Assembly: GCA_015501585.1 (NCBI GenBank)
Contig: JADNRY010000236.1
Location: forward strand, 31,700-95,699
Source: Rhodocollybia butyracea
Taxonomy: Eukaryota > Basidiomycota > Agaricomycetes > Agaricales > Omphalotaceae
DNA length: 64,000 bases
Direction of reading: 5' to 3'
Shown here piece after piece: positions 24,547 to 36,314 of this stretch; within the stretch, counting starts at the first letter, position 1, and every line of letters starts with the position of its first letter. Position numbers and translations under genes: made by a program. The notes beneath the pieces were generated by a model, which did no database searches, was not told the origin of the DNA, and worked only from the letters and a program-made list of their open reading frames with translations.

Positions 24547-24857
24547 TTTTTTTTTTTTTTTTTTTGTGGAACGTTGCCAGAAACCAGCGACTTTTGTCGC
24601 TTTAATCTCTTAGCACCATTGGAGAACTCACATTGTCGTCCCCTCCCGGCCGTTAAGTTTGCAAGGTACGGGACCGAGCAACTTTTTAAGATTTCAACCA
24701 CCCGAGGGAATGCGTTACGCACTTGCCAGGTAGGCAGTCTGTGGGACTCCGGGCAGGCTCTCCTTCCATCTCCTTCCACTCTCCTATTTTTGTTAGTAAA
24801 TATAAATCATAATTCTGTGTACCTTGCATAAACCCCCGCCTTCTTGTGCCCACCCGT

Positions 24858-25511
24858 CTACACCACTAAAACCCCGGGCCCGGCCAGTATAATTTGGTCG
24901 GGACTAAGATCTTCCTGGACTATGTGCACCCAAGTCGATCTCACCACGCCTTTGGATAGTTTCCGCTGGCCGTATTTGCTTGATGTGAGGAGGGTGTCCA
25001 GTCGGTACCGGCTTTCCAGTGTCCATCGCCACCGGTTCTCAATTTCTCGTTTTGATGGTGGGTTTTCCCCATTGATTACGCGTTTGTTTCTCATCTTCCA
25101 GATCAAGTATGCGCTTTCTGATACAAGGATGCGGTATAGCCGTGATTCACCAGGGAGGGCTTTCCCATCCGCATCACAAAAGTTTGTTGTGCCACAGGCC
25201 ATCATTATTCCAAAGGTGGGCTCTATCCATTCTGTGGGTCGCTTCTCCCATGCCTTCTGGGCTAGCTCCCATACCTCCTTCTGACCCGGGCAGGAGCACT
25301 CAAAGAGGATGTGTTCCATGGTTTTGGGAACTTGGCAGATATTGCACCTCCCTCTATGTTCAAAATTTGGGACATTGTCCCAGAAGTCCCCTACCTTATA
25401 TGCATTATGGATAACCATCCATAGGAAGTATTGGAACTTCTTGCTGAAGTCTTTATGCCTGATCGATTTCCAGAGGGCTTCTTCAGACGGGATTGCTTCT
25501 GTTACGTTCAT
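24858..25511 (-). pseudogene. LINE ORF2, C-terminal zinc-finger region
   Basis: 217-codon frame on minus with CNICQVPKTMEHILFEC, the Cys-rich RT-associated zinc-finger pattern found at the C-terminus of many LINE ORF2 proteins. It is followed by about 290 bp of 3' UTR and the poly(A) tail. It is separated from the RNase H part by a 3-kb insertion nest, and some coding sequence between RNase H and this part appears lost. Confidence 0.8.
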
Positions 25512-25534
25512 GCCTTTCCATCATTATTCCGAGA

Positions 25535-26062
25535 TGTTCCGGCTCATTCCGAGACTCTCCGAGACTCCTTCACCTTCTCTCACGGTCTCTCACGGCTCCG
25601 ATAGTTCCCACGAACTCTGGCGGCTCCGAAACTTCATTCTCTATTTTATCCCTTCCGATATACCTTTGGACTTCACAAATTCACTCCTACTTTAACACTC
25701 ACACTTCCGACGCCTTTATCGGCCATACCTTCGGCCCGATATATCGGCGGACTCTTTCGGTACTCATTACTTTCCCACGGCGGTCCGCAGTGCACTGACA
25801 TTCATCTCTTTTGTCTTTTCTACTCTATTGCCTATTGTTTTATCATTTGTATTGATTCCACCTCGTTCCGGCCTTGGCATTACCTCGGTCCGACTTTATT
25901 GTCTTTATTTAACAATTAGGTCACTTGTATATAAGCTAGGTACTTTGTACTATCGTTCCTCAGCCAAAAATCACGAGTTACACAAGTTACACGAATTATA
26001 CAAGTTATCATACTTTTCCGAGCTTTCCTTTAAGTCCTTTCTTTGTTCCTTATACTCGCCGT
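25535..26062 (+). mobile_element. LTR-like or promoter-like fragment in the LINE nest
   Basis: Starts with TGTTCCGGCTC and repeats of CTCCGAGACTC type, contains a TATATAAG box at about 25931 and pyrimidine-rich sequence downstream, which resembles an LTR. The right part is cut by the foldback element. No second LTR or target duplication could be found, so this is tentative. Confidence 0.3.
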
Positions 26063-27266
26063 AAGGGGCTGGATTGCAAAATATTTTTTGGATAACCTTT
26101 GATTGTAGTGGATGAGGCCAAAGCTGTATGCCCATAAAAGGAAATCAATGAAAAGTGTTGAGTCTAAAGATTGCTTGATATAACATGCAGATTGGCATGG
26201 ATAAGGGTGATCCTTTTCATCCCCTGATGCCCTGATGTGCTGTCTACCCTTTCTGAGTCTCAGATATATTTAGATGGCCACTGGGAGATCAGTCTTTATT
26301 GATCTTTGAACTTTCTCATCAAAAACCCTCATTTTTTCGAAATTAGAGGATAAGTATCAGAGCATCCAGGGCAGGGTGGGCCACAGGCTTCTAGGACATT
26401 GTACCCTGGTATAATAGGTACATTTAGACGACTCAGGAGTAGCTTATACTGTCCTGGGAGAGTGGGTGATAATTGATCTCTGTATATGTATGCATAAATT
26501 TCGCTTTTTGGACCATCAAATTGTTAATAGAGGCAGCTGTAGGCAAGGGATTGAGGAGAAACTCGAGGAATAGTGTACCAGGACTTGATATAGCATGTCT
26601 ATAACAAAATATTCTCACTATCTGAAGTTCAACATGTGATGATAAGTTTGACACAAGTATCAGACACTTAAGAACCCAGGAGTACTGGTACATCAAGATA
26701 AGGGAAGGGGTTATCAGGAAAAGGTTCTGATATCAATCTATGTATTTCTAGCATGCTATATGCCAAGCTAGACAGTCTTCTCTTGCCTACAGCTCCCACT
26801 ATTAATGATTTAACAGGCAAAAAAGCGAAATTTATGCCTAATTAGACAGGTATCACTTATTATCCACTCTCCCAGGACAGTATAAGCTACTCCTGAGTCG
26901 TCTAAATGTACCTATTATACCAGGGTACAATGTCCTAGAAGCCTGTGGCCCACCCTGCCCTGGATGCTCTGATACTTATCCTCTGATTTGGAAAAAATGA
27001 GGGTTTTTGATGAGAAAGTTCAAAGATCAATAAAGACTGACCTCCCAGTGGCCATCTAAATATATCTGAGACTCAGAAAGGGTAGACAGCACATCAGGGC
27101 ATCAGGGGATGAAAAGGATCACCCTTATCCATGCCAATCTGCATGTTATATCAAGCAATCTTTAGACTCAACACTTTTCATTGATTTCCTTTTATGGGCA
27201 TACAGCTTTGGCCTCATCCACTACAATCAAAGGTTATCCAAAAAATATTTTGCAATCCAGCCCCTT
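26063..27266. mobile_element. 1.2-kb foldback element with 485-bp inverted arms
   Basis: 26063-26547 and 26782-27266 are near-identical reverse complements, starting AAGGGGCTGGATTGC and ending GCAATCCAGCCCCTT. The spacer is about 230 bp and has no coding frame. Differences are few and scattered. No clear target duplication (flanks GCCGT and CCCAC). Confidence 0.9.
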
Positions 27267-27418
27267 CCCACCACAGGATTGGCTTCATTTTAGGTGAGCA
27301 ACCTATTCTGTGTATAAACAAAAGGTCTGGATGTCTACCACAAGCTATTGTCCTTAGGAAAAGAGTGTACACAGTTTGTGTGTTCAGTTTTGTCATTTCT
27401 TAATTGGGTAGTGAAAAC

Positions 27419-27735
27419 AGCTTTGACCTCATCCACTGCAAAAGATTTGTCATTTTTCAAATAAGTAATGAAATCAGCTTTGACCTCATCCACTGCAAAT
27501 TTGTCACTTCTCAATTAGGCAATGAAAACAGCTTTGGCCTCATCCACTGCAAAAGTTTTGAACTTGCCTAATTAAGAAATAAAAGTCTATTGAAATAAAA
27601 TTGCCTAATATAGTAATTTATCAAAATTTCCAAATGTATCTAACTCTATTAAAAAAAACATAAAACCGGTTAAGGTGTTTGAAAATTGCCTTATTTGGTA
27701 ATAAAACAGCTTTGACCTCATCCACTGCAAAAATG
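27419..27735. repeat. Interspersed 26-bp repeat related to the foldback end
   Basis: CAGCTTTGACCTCATCCACT recurs at about 27419, 27477, 27530 and 27708 (one copy with GGCC), and a version lies in the foldback arm at 27204. The first three are spaced about 55 bp apart. Between copies the sequence is AT-rich. Confidence 0.8.
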
Positions 27736-27767
27736 GAAAAATTTCCTAATTTAGTAATTTTTAAATT

Positions 27768-28010
27768 GGCTTGGGTCATGACCTAGGCCAGGTAGGTCAT
27801 GACCTAGTTCATCCAGGTCATGGCCTAGGTCAAGTAGGTCATGACCTAGTTCACCCAGGTCATGACCTAGGTCAAGTAGGTCATGACCTAGGTCAGGTAG
27901 GTCATGACCTAGTTCACCCAGGTCATGACCTAGGTCAAGTAGGTCATGACCTACCTGACCTAGGTCATGACCTAAAAAGTAGGTCATGACCTGAATCAGC
28001 TAGGTCAGGT
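27768..28010. repeat. AGGTCATGACCT palindromic minisatellite, main block
   Basis: About eleven copies of the self-complementary AGGTCATGACCT core, most spaced about 21 bp, alternate with TAGTTCACCC or TAGGTCAAG linkers. The whole block can be read similarly on both strands. Confidence 0.9.
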
Positions 28011-28389
28011 AAGTCACATTCTTGCCTGACAACCCAGAACAGGGCACTGTGACTTAGCTTGATCTTGTCATAATCTACAGATATGTAAAAAATCCCAATA
28101 ATCCCAATATGTTACTACACATTTCTTGTCATGATTCTATGATATTTCATTCTTGCTTATATTCTCTATCTCACCATCCTCCACTCTCACCCTACACCTC
28201 TTAAACTAACTATATATCCCCCTCCTAGACCATAACCTCCTCCTCCTAGACTATACCCTCCCCCTCCTAGACCATCCCCTCCCTCACCTAGACCATCCCC
28301 TCCCTCACCTAGACCATGCCCTGCCCCACCTAGGCCATATCCTATCTCACCCCAGGCCATGACCTACCAACCCCAGGAAAAGACCAACC

Positions 28390-28468
28390 TGACCTAGGTC
28401 ATGACCAATTTTTTAGGTCATGACCTAATTCCCAGGTCATGACCTAAATCCCAAGGTCATGACCTAGC
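28390..28468. repeat. AGGTCATGACCT minisatellite, second block
   Basis: Four further copies of the palindromic core, separated from the main block by a pyrimidine-rich stretch with CTAGACCATCCCCTCC repeats (about 28200-28350). Confidence 0.8.
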
Positions 28469-28555
28469 TGCCCGGGTTTTGCCTAGGTTTTTGGGTCTTT
28501 TTAGTAAGGTCAATGTAACAAAAGTGCAGACTAATAAGACCAAATATGTGGGTGA

Positions 28556-31500
28556 CTGAACTGCAAAATCTCTGTCTTCCCACTGTTGTAGGTGTTTTGT
28601 TAGTCCCTGTATACATGTTTGGGAGTCGCTATGGATGGAGATGTCAACATCTTTGGGCGCCCCACTCACACACTCCTTGATTGCAATGATTTCACCTGTC
28701 TGGTTACTCTGTTTAAATTGTTCAGGGATTTTGATGGTACGGTTTTGCTGGTTGTCGTTCTCGCAGTAAATTCCAGACCCTGTTGTTGGTCCTTCATTGC
28801 CAGTGTTTTTGTAAGACCCATCTGTGTAGAATCTAAGTTCCTCTAGCTTGTTTGCCTCCCATTCTTGTATGGGTATGCTATCACTTCTGTCTCCACTTGT
28901 AAATACTCGGAACGCATCTGCAAGGGTGCCACCTGTTGTAATTCTCCAGTCAAAGTACTCTGCATGTTCTGACCCGGTTGCAGGTATGTGTCCAGGTTCA
29001 AAGTCTTCTGGCAGCCGGGACATTGGGTTCCATTTCTGCGGAAGCTTTTGCAGAAGCTCACTTGCCTTCCGTATACATTTATACGGGCATGCACAGTTTA
29101 TCTCCCTCAATGAAGTGCAGCCGGCGCATCGGCAGTTTCGCCGCCCTGTGTGTCTCGCAGTCCTTGATAGTCTTGCAATGGCTTCCGTTTCTCCCACTGT
29201 TCTGACCTTGTGATTTTCACGCAGACAGCGGGTTTCTTTACTATTATGGATTGTTTGGATCCCATCTGCTTCCCGGTGCAGCCAGATAGGCATTTTGCGA
29301 AGGATGTCTCGTGAGAAGGCCAGACCCTCCATGCGGACGCCAAACTTTGCTGCCACATTCATCATGTCTTTAAGGTCTTGAGGGAGGTCTCCCTTCTTCA
29401 CATTCCAGGATTGTAGAAAGACATTTATTTTTGACCATTCATCAATGTTCTCATCACATCGGGGGACATGCTTAGCTATGAGTTCGTCTGCAATATATGC
29501 CCATGTTGCTCTGTCTTCATTAAAGTTGAGGTAGGATCGCAGCCAGGTTACCATGATAGCCTCATTTCGGGCAACAATGTCTAGGACTTGTCGTCCCCCA
29601 CTCTCGATTGGTGCATCTACTGTCTCTTTATTTACTCGGACAAAGTCTTTCTCTGCCCAGAGGAATTTTTTGATTTGTTTTTTCCAGTTTTGCCTCCACT
29701 TCTTTGGGCATCCCCTGTATCTTTGTGAGATATTGGGTCATGCCACCCACAATCATTGAGATGATTAGGCGTCTCCCTTCCATTGTAGGCATGCATTTTT
29801 CCCATCTAGCTAGAGATTGGTCTATTTGTTTGATTACTCTGGTCCATGGTTCAACTTGGCATATTCCATTGCCTATCAGTGCTCCAAGGGATCGGATGGC
29901 CTCGCCTTTGCGTGCTATTTTGATATGTGCGGGGATTTTATCCCCATCTTCTCCGTTCAAGAGTCTTTGTTGACAGAGTCTATCACGGTATTCAGGTGTG
30001 CCAATTGGAATTATTTCCGTTTTGTTAATGTTGAATTTTGCCCCAGACGCTAGGCACCATTCCTCTAGGATCATTTCTAGATCACTGAAGTTGTCTTCCT
30101 TTGAGAGGTACACAGTTGTATCATCTGCGAAGAAGGTCGCAATTAGCCGTTCAGCTTTTTTGGGGATATTCATCCCTTTTAGGTTGGATTGACGGAGTGC
30201 CTCACCTAAGGGCTCAATAGCAAGGTCAAACAGTAAGCATGATAGCGGGTCCCCTTGGCGGACCCCTCTCTTTACTTGGAAACCTGTGGAACTTTTCATT
30301 CCATTTACCATGACTACAGTGTATGCATTGGAATATAGGGCTTTTACTGTGTTAGTATATTCTTCGGGGAAGCCATAGGCTTGTAAAATTTGCCAAAGGT
30401 AGTCATGTTTTATCTTATCATATGCCTTTTCTTGGTCTAATGCTACAATTGCCCCATCTTGTTCCGTTACTTCTGCCAGGTTTATGACAAGTTTTGCGAG
30501 CCAGACTTGGTCAAATATTGGCCTTCCTGGAACAAAACCAGCCTGTGCACGGTCAATTAGGCCTGGTGCTACTTCCGCAAGTTTAATGGTGAGTGCCTTT
30601 GTCATGATTTTATAGTCGGAGTTCAGTAGGGAGATTGGTCTATAGTTGGGTATTTCTGCCTGGTCATTCTTCTTGTATAGTGGGCACATCCAACTTTCTG
30701 AGAACCCCGTGCCGGGTACCATTCCATGCACTTCGATGTCATTGTACACCATTCGTAATGTCCAGACTATGTTGAATTCCTCTTTTTCGTGGGCCTTGGC
30801 ATTTTTGTATCTGCGGTCGATGAGTTTCCATATCTCATAGCTGATCCCGTTTAGCCCTGGTGCTTTGTCATTCGCCGATAATTTGAGGGCTCTTGCTACG
30901 TCTTCATCAGTCAGATGATTTTTTAGTTTCTCCTGTTGTTCAGCCGTGAGTGTTTTATTCAGTCTTTGTAAGACCTGTCGGGTTGTTTCCTCTCGCACTG
31001 TTTCATTTGGCAATAGCTCATCATCTTGTAGCTTTCCGTGGTGATCTCTCATCATATCTGCCATGGTCTGTGAGTTTTTCTCATACTCAATTTCCGGTTC
31101 CCAAGCTCTATTGTTGCCATGTTGGTGTTGTTCCACTGAGGGCGGGTTTGGTTGAGCAGGTTGGTGGTTTGGTTTTCTCAGTCGCCTGATGAGATCCCTT
31201 GGTTTTCGTTCCCGATGGATGTTTGACCTCGTCGCTCAGGGTGATATCATCTGTAACCAGCTTTATTTTTGCTTCCAGGTCCAACATTTGTTTCTCTAAT
31301 TTGGGGACCACAATTTTTGCCCTCTGTCTTGCTAATTTGACAAATCGGGTTTGAAAGTCAGCCCAGATGGTCTGTGCATTTTGACCGGGGTCCCACTGTT
31401 CTTCATTTCCTAATCCAGTTATGTTGGCTTCAGTCTTCATGCCTTCTGAGTGTATGAACGCCTTTACTTCTTTGTCATATAGGATATGTAGAGGCATTTT

Positions 31501-32847
31501 CCACCGTCCGGGCCCCACCATTGGGGCTGCCTCACATGTGAATTTTACTGAGACCATCTCATGGTCCGTCCTAATCCAGGGTTTCTCGATTTTCCACTCA
31601 AGTTTGTGCTCAAGTTGTGATGCCTTTATATATATCCGGTCCAGTCTTGCCTGGCTAGGGCGTTGATCAGTCCTATTTTGTGTATATGTATACTCTTGGC
31701 GTAGTGGATAGGTGTCCCTCCAGCCATCGACTAGCTGGAGATATGTTTTAAGGTCGTCGAATGCCTCTGTTATTATATTTGGATCTTCCCTTTTTGGGTT
31801 CCGATCTAGCGATTCCTCAATCATATTTAGGTCTCTGAGGACAATCGCCGGTTTGGGGATCCTTGGGTTATTCTCGAAGAATTCCTCAATTTTAATCCAA
31901 AAGGCTGCATTTGATGTACTGTCGGAGCATGAGGCATAGATTGCCAGTATTGTTAGCTTTTCTGTACCGTACCAGGTGGTCTCCATTAGTAATGCATGGC
32001 CTGGTACAATTTCATGAGTTTGTATTCCCTCTGTGTTTGTGATATTCTTATTTAGGACTATAGCGACTCCAGCTGCATTTGCGGTCTCAGGCAATTTGGA
32101 ATAAAATATTTTTAAGTCAGCTCCATGTAGCTTCAGAATATCTTCTCGACGTTCGGCATTCATGTGTGCCTCGCCCACAACCAGTATTCCAATTTGTTGC
32201 CTCAGGATCATTTTCTTGATGGTTGACCATTTGTTTTCTTCATGGTTCACGTTAACGTTCCCGTGTCCTCTTATATTCAAGCCCACAATCTTTATGGAGG
32301 CTTTAGTGCTTTTGTGGCATTTATTTTGGTCACGTCTCGGGGGTCTCTGGTTTTGAGGTGAGCGCTGTTCTGGCGGCTGAGTCTGCCCTGTGTTTGGGTA
32401 TCCTCTTTGGCCTGGTGGGCTTATGGGTGGTGGGGTACTTTGTCGCTCCATCTGTTGGCTATTGCCATCTAGGGATATTTCCCTCTGTAGTGTTCCTGTT
32501 GGCTGGGGTTGACGTACTGTTACAGTGTGGTTCTGTAGCCTTGCATTCAGCGTTAGTTGGGTCTGTGCCCGTGTGCCTCGGGGGGCTTGCGCTTCCCTGG
32601 GTTCTTGCTCCTGGTCGTCTGGGTCCCCGGAATCAACTGACATACCTTGGTACCATCTTGCCCCTCCATCCCCAAGTCCTTCATCGGCGTTCCCAGTTGA
32701 GGCTCCGGCTATGGGTCCTCCAGACTCAGGACCTATTGCCAAAAACCTATTGAAGAAACCGTGAGTAGATACTGACGTACCTGTAAAACTTAGAGAATTT
32801 GAAGTAGTGCGAAACGACACCAGCGTGTTGGATTGAAGACCAGGCAT
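28556..32847 (-). pseudogene. LINE ORF2: endonuclease, reverse transcriptase, RNase H
   Basis: Three overlapping frames form one former protein. 32847-31108 has the endonuclease-exonuclease-phosphatase fold: GLNIRG, VVGEAHM, RDLNM, ARLDRIYI and TDHEM; the usual GD before the LN/FN is RD here. 31136-29628 is the reverse transcriptase with PNYRPISLLN, QAGFVPGR, LDQEKAYDKI, RQGDPLS and FADD. 29554-28556 has a Cys-rich linker and RNase H with TDGS, GEI and HSDS acidic residues. Single-base shifts lie near 31180-31220 and in the A/T run at about 29660-29670 between RT and RNase H. The RNase H is cut off near 28556 by the nested insertions. Confidence 0.88.
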
Positions 32848-34377
32848 CCTGAAGCCCCCTCGCTAGGGCGGGCCAGGACACAGGAAGGGGTTCTGTCTAT
32901 CAATTCTAACAATCCCTCGGAGGATATATAGAAGTTGATGACAGGGCCAGGACCGCTGGCAGGTGGACCCTGAGCTCAAAAGCCCCCACCACTGCGGCAT
33001 GCCATTCAAGGGAATAGCACGCTTATCTCTCCCCGTTTCATGTCCCGCGTACGGTCATGTATACTTGGCGGGTCGAGTTTGCGCAGCTGTTGCTGCGGCT
33101 TCTTCCAAGTCCGAGCTTGGGATTCTACTGGATCGCGGGAGTCGTTGTTCACAGTAGCGAGTATGGTACTCTCTCACAAGATTTTATGACAAGAATATGT
33201 ATTCATACATGTACAGGATACAGCGGAATAGATATAGTTTGTCAATGGGTAGAGGGTAGGCGGTAAGTAGGATCAGGTGAATATCGGTGAGTATGGATGA
33301 GTAGCGCGGTACCGAGGACAGAAAACCAATAGATGAGTGAAAAAAACCGAAATGGGGGGGGCTTCATTACGCCGATGACCTCCCCTGGCTCGAGGAACCC
33401 CGTACTTCCCTTGTGTATTCTCCAGTGGAGGCAAAGACCTGGGAGCGGGGACCGTTCCATGTGTGGACAATGTCCGGGTCTGTGTAGGGGCAGCGAAAGG
33501 TGTGATGACCGCCATTCTTGCACAGCGTGCACTCCATGGGTTCAGGGAAGATTGTAAGATAGTTCCACCGGATCTCCTTGACCGAGCTGATAAAACTGCA
33601 GATTTCATTGTCACCCACATCCTTCAAGTACTGGTTCTCCGCGCGCGATGGGGGAGAAAAGGAGTGCCATGGCAGGCCAGTCAGTCTGATTCCTTCGCAA
33701 CGTGTAAGGGAGGGCACGAAGTTCAAAGCCCGCGAACAACATGTTCATCTTTACTGGCGTTGGCTCGTCACCAACTACTACATGGCTGACGATGGATCAA
33801 AACTTATTCATATACCAGAGACCATACTTGAGAGTGAACATGGTGTCGTGGATGATTTTGGGTGAGAGGCGGAGCTGGTCAACGCGAATGCAACAGACAA
33901 AATGGGAGCGCTGCATTAGAGAAGCCCTGACAAAGTGTACCGCAATGCCGGGATTGATATCCACCATCTGGAGGGCTTCAAGGCGAAGGACGTCCTGGAT
34001 GTCATGGAGCTTGTAGGCAGAAGTACGAGGCGGGGCATACTTATCGACCGCCCCTTTGGCTGGGGGGTTTGATTTTTTGCCTTTACCTCTGCTTCTAGTA
34101 GTGTCTGCTGGCCTGCGGGTCGCGGCATCTGCAAGGTAGGGGGTGATCGTATGTTCCACTGTAATTCCCAGGTCTTCAAGTAGCTTCATCGTCTGATGGC
34201 CATGTTCGGGCACCTTTTTGTTGAGGGTGCTGCCTCCATTGAATGGAATTACCAATATCCATCTCGTCGTGTTCTCTGCAATGAGGCGACGCTGTTCCTC
34301 CGGGAACCCCTCATAGAGCCAGGGGGTGTTTCTGAGGAAGCGTTCCCAGGTACCATTGTTCATGGATATGTTCAATG

Positions 34378-34543
34378 TGTTGGATATTTGTCCTGGGCTG
34401 CTCAATCAAGGCTGTGGACAAACACATATATACAAATGATGTGTAACTACAACCCTTGATAATGATCTAATAGTAGTCTTGAACCGCCATCTCAGAGCCA
34501 TCTCAGAGCCATCTCAGAGTCTAAGAGTCTTCATTAACCAACA
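34378..34543 (+). mobile_element. Solo copia LTR inside LINE ORF1
   Basis: 166 bp reading TGTTGGATATTTGTCC to CATTAACCAACA on plus, opposite in orientation to the neighbouring element. Flanks are CAATG (34373-34377) and CAACG (34544-34548), a 5-bp duplication with one C-to-T change. Removing it restores the ORF1 frame context. Its sequence appears identical to the inverted LTR at 36149-36314. Confidence 0.85.
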
Positions 34544-34716
34544 CAACGCAGAGAGCTTCTCTACGAAGCTCTCTGCTAGGACCGCGGCTTCTTTAGGTCC
34601 ATTCGGGCGGGTAGAGGCAATGTACGGGTCTACCTTGATGGCCAGATCATATGGCGGGAGCGTCATACCATTGAATTGATCAGGTCCTGTAGGGGAGGGA
34701 TGCTCATGGGAGTTTG

Positions 34717-34882
34717 TGTTGGTTAATGAGAACTCCTAGACTCTTAGATGGCTCTGAGATGGCTCTGAGATGGTGGTTCAAGACTACTATTAGATTGTTA
34801 TCAAGGGTTGTAGTTACACATCATTTGTATATATGTGTTTGTCCACAGCCTCGATTGAGCAGCCCAGGATAAATATCCAACA
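34717..34882 (-). repeat. 3' LTR of the composite element
   Basis: 166 bp, TGTTGGTTAATG to AATATCCAACA on plus. On minus it is preceded by the purine-rich CGCAGAGGGGGAG. Confidence 0.9.
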
Positions 34883-34929
34883 CTCCCCCTCTGCGAAACA
34901 AAGAGAGCTCCCCTAAGCTATAAATATAA

Positions 34930-36027
34930 TCAAGCATGAAAATCAATATACTCCTCCTCTTCAAAGGGTGGACAAGTAGGATGAGCAGAAAAACCATAAG
35001 TATCAATAGGAGCAATGAAATGTGAAGAGATGTTATTGGGAGGATTGTGAGTGATGTGCGCAGTGTCATATGTGCGGTTAAGACACCAGTGCTTGACTTC
35101 CTCTGGCATGTCCTTGACACAGTTAGAAGCCTTGTGCGACATACCTCCACAACGGTGACAGCCATCCATAGACATATCGCACCAGCGATTTCCGCGACTG
35201 TCTATAAATCCTTGTCCATCTTCATGGCCGCTTCCATTGGAAGCTCCCCCTCTTCCTCCCCCTCTACCACTAAAACTTTCCCTAGTACCAGATCCATTCC
35301 AACTTCCTCCTTTACTTCCCTTTCGGAAAGCTGTAGCATAAGCATGAGCAGCCTCTACACGGGAGGATGGTTCAGACGGGTTATTAATCCCATCTAAAAT
35401 TTCATCGGCTCTCTTCTCAGGGTCAAATGAAACCATAGCACTCTCAAGAACAGTGCGGCAGGTTTTAAGATTGGGCTCGCCAGTAGGTTGGGCGAGAAGA
35501 GATGTTTTCCAGGCCTCGAATGATGAATGAAGGTTCTGGAGCATGATATCCTTGTGATAACTATCAGAGATTGTTTCACCGGAAGGGAGTAGTGCCTGAA
35601 GACGAGCACGCATATCATCCAAAGCATCAAGATAGACTTTGGTTGGTTTAAGCGGATCATGCGTAATGCGGTGATAGGCAGCACGTGTAGCTGAACGTGA
35701 GGAAAATGATGATTTTTCAAAATAGGAGACAAGTGCACTCCAGATTTCGGAAGCATTTGTCTTATCCTTGTAGATGTTTTGGCAGTCTCGATTAGTGAGG
35801 GATTTAATGATGGACGCAGCCTGTGAGTTGAGTCGATCCCATTCCTTGGCATCAGCAGCCTCTGATGGACGTGAAGTCAACCCTGTGGCAATCTTGGCGC
35901 TCTGACCATCTGCACTAAGCACCATTTGCAGAACATCCTCTTTCCAGTTGCTCCAGTCATCAGCATTTGTAGTGGAAAGTAGGGGAATGTTCCTTCCAAG
36001 ATTAAGAAGAGCTGAAAGTGTGGCCAT
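34930..36027 (-). CDS. Ty1/copia Gag protein, sole product of a short LTR element
   Basis: An uninterrupted 365-codon frame. The N-terminal two-thirds match the copia-type gag pattern (UBN2-like: W..WK near residue 27, an IWSAL block, then LDALDDMRARL and a TCRTVLESAM stretch). After a Gly/Ser/Arg-rich linker there is a CCHC knuckle, CHRCGGMSHKASNC. Gag packages the element RNA and forms the particle. The stop is followed after only about 47 bp by the purine tract and LTR, so no protease, integrase or RT is encoded and movement would need an autonomous partner. The intact frame is notable among otherwise broken elements and suggests recent activity or selection on Gag. Confidence 0.88.
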   Translation of the reverse strand: MATLSALLNLGRNIPLLSTTNADDWSNWKEDVLQMVLSADGQSAKIATGLTSRPSEAADAKEWDRLNSQAASIIKSLTNRDCQNIYKDKTNASEIWSALVSYFEKSSFSSRSATRAAYHRITHDPLKPTKVYLDALDDMRARLQALLPSGETISDSYHKDIMLQNLHSSFEAWKTSLLAQPTGEPNLKTCRTVLESAMVSFDPEKRADEILDGINNPSEPSSRVEAAHAYATAFRKGSKGGSWNGSGTRESFSGRGGGRGGASNGSGHEDGQGFIDSRGNRWCDMSMDGCHRCGGMSHKASNCVKDMPEEVKHWCLNRTYDTAHITHNPPNNISSHFIAPIDTYGFSAHPTCPPFEEEEYIDFHA

Positions 36028-36136
36028 AGTGAATGAATATGAGTCGTTGAAAAGGGATTGGGGATGGGATGATGAAATGAGTGAGATTGAGTGATTGGGT
36101 GAAAAGTAAAGCTCCTAGATGTATAGTGTGGACACG

Positions 36137-36148
36137 GGGCCCATAACC
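36137..36148 (-). promoter_or_regulatory. Putative primer binding site, half-tRNA type
   Basis: Directly after the inner 5' LTR, minus strand reads GGTTATGGGCCC. This is one base from the complement of the initiator Met tRNA anticodon arm (GGTTATGAGCCC), the half-tRNA priming known from Drosophila copia. The same sequence follows the outer LTR at 36490-36501. tRNA sequence taken from general knowledge. Confidence 0.55.
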
Positions 36149-36314
36149 TGTTGGTTAATGAAGACTCTTAGACTCTGAGATGGCTCTGAGATGGCTCTGA
36201 GATGGCGGTTCAAGACTACTATTAGATCATTATCAAGGGTTGTAGTTACACATCATTTGTATATATGTGTTTGTCCACAGCCTTGATTGAGCAGCCCAGG
36301 ACAAATATCCAACA
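36149..36314 (-). repeat. Middle LTR of the composite element
   Basis: 166 bp, apparently identical to the reverse complement of the solo LTR at 34378-34543 and different from the outer LTR pair. Adjacent 36315-36381 is LINE ORF1 flank, also an inverted copy of 34311-34377. Confidence 0.9.

Noticed and set aside
24372..24831. 135-codon frames on both strands across the telomere-like repeats
   Set aside because: They read through TTAGGG-derived repeats and a poly-T tail; low-complexity and unsupported.
27768..28010. CRISPR-like array or nuclear-receptor response elements
   Set aside because: Unit spacing is short and linkers are themselves repeats, with no cas genes, in a fungus. AGGTCA half-sites match animal receptor motifs only by coincidence.
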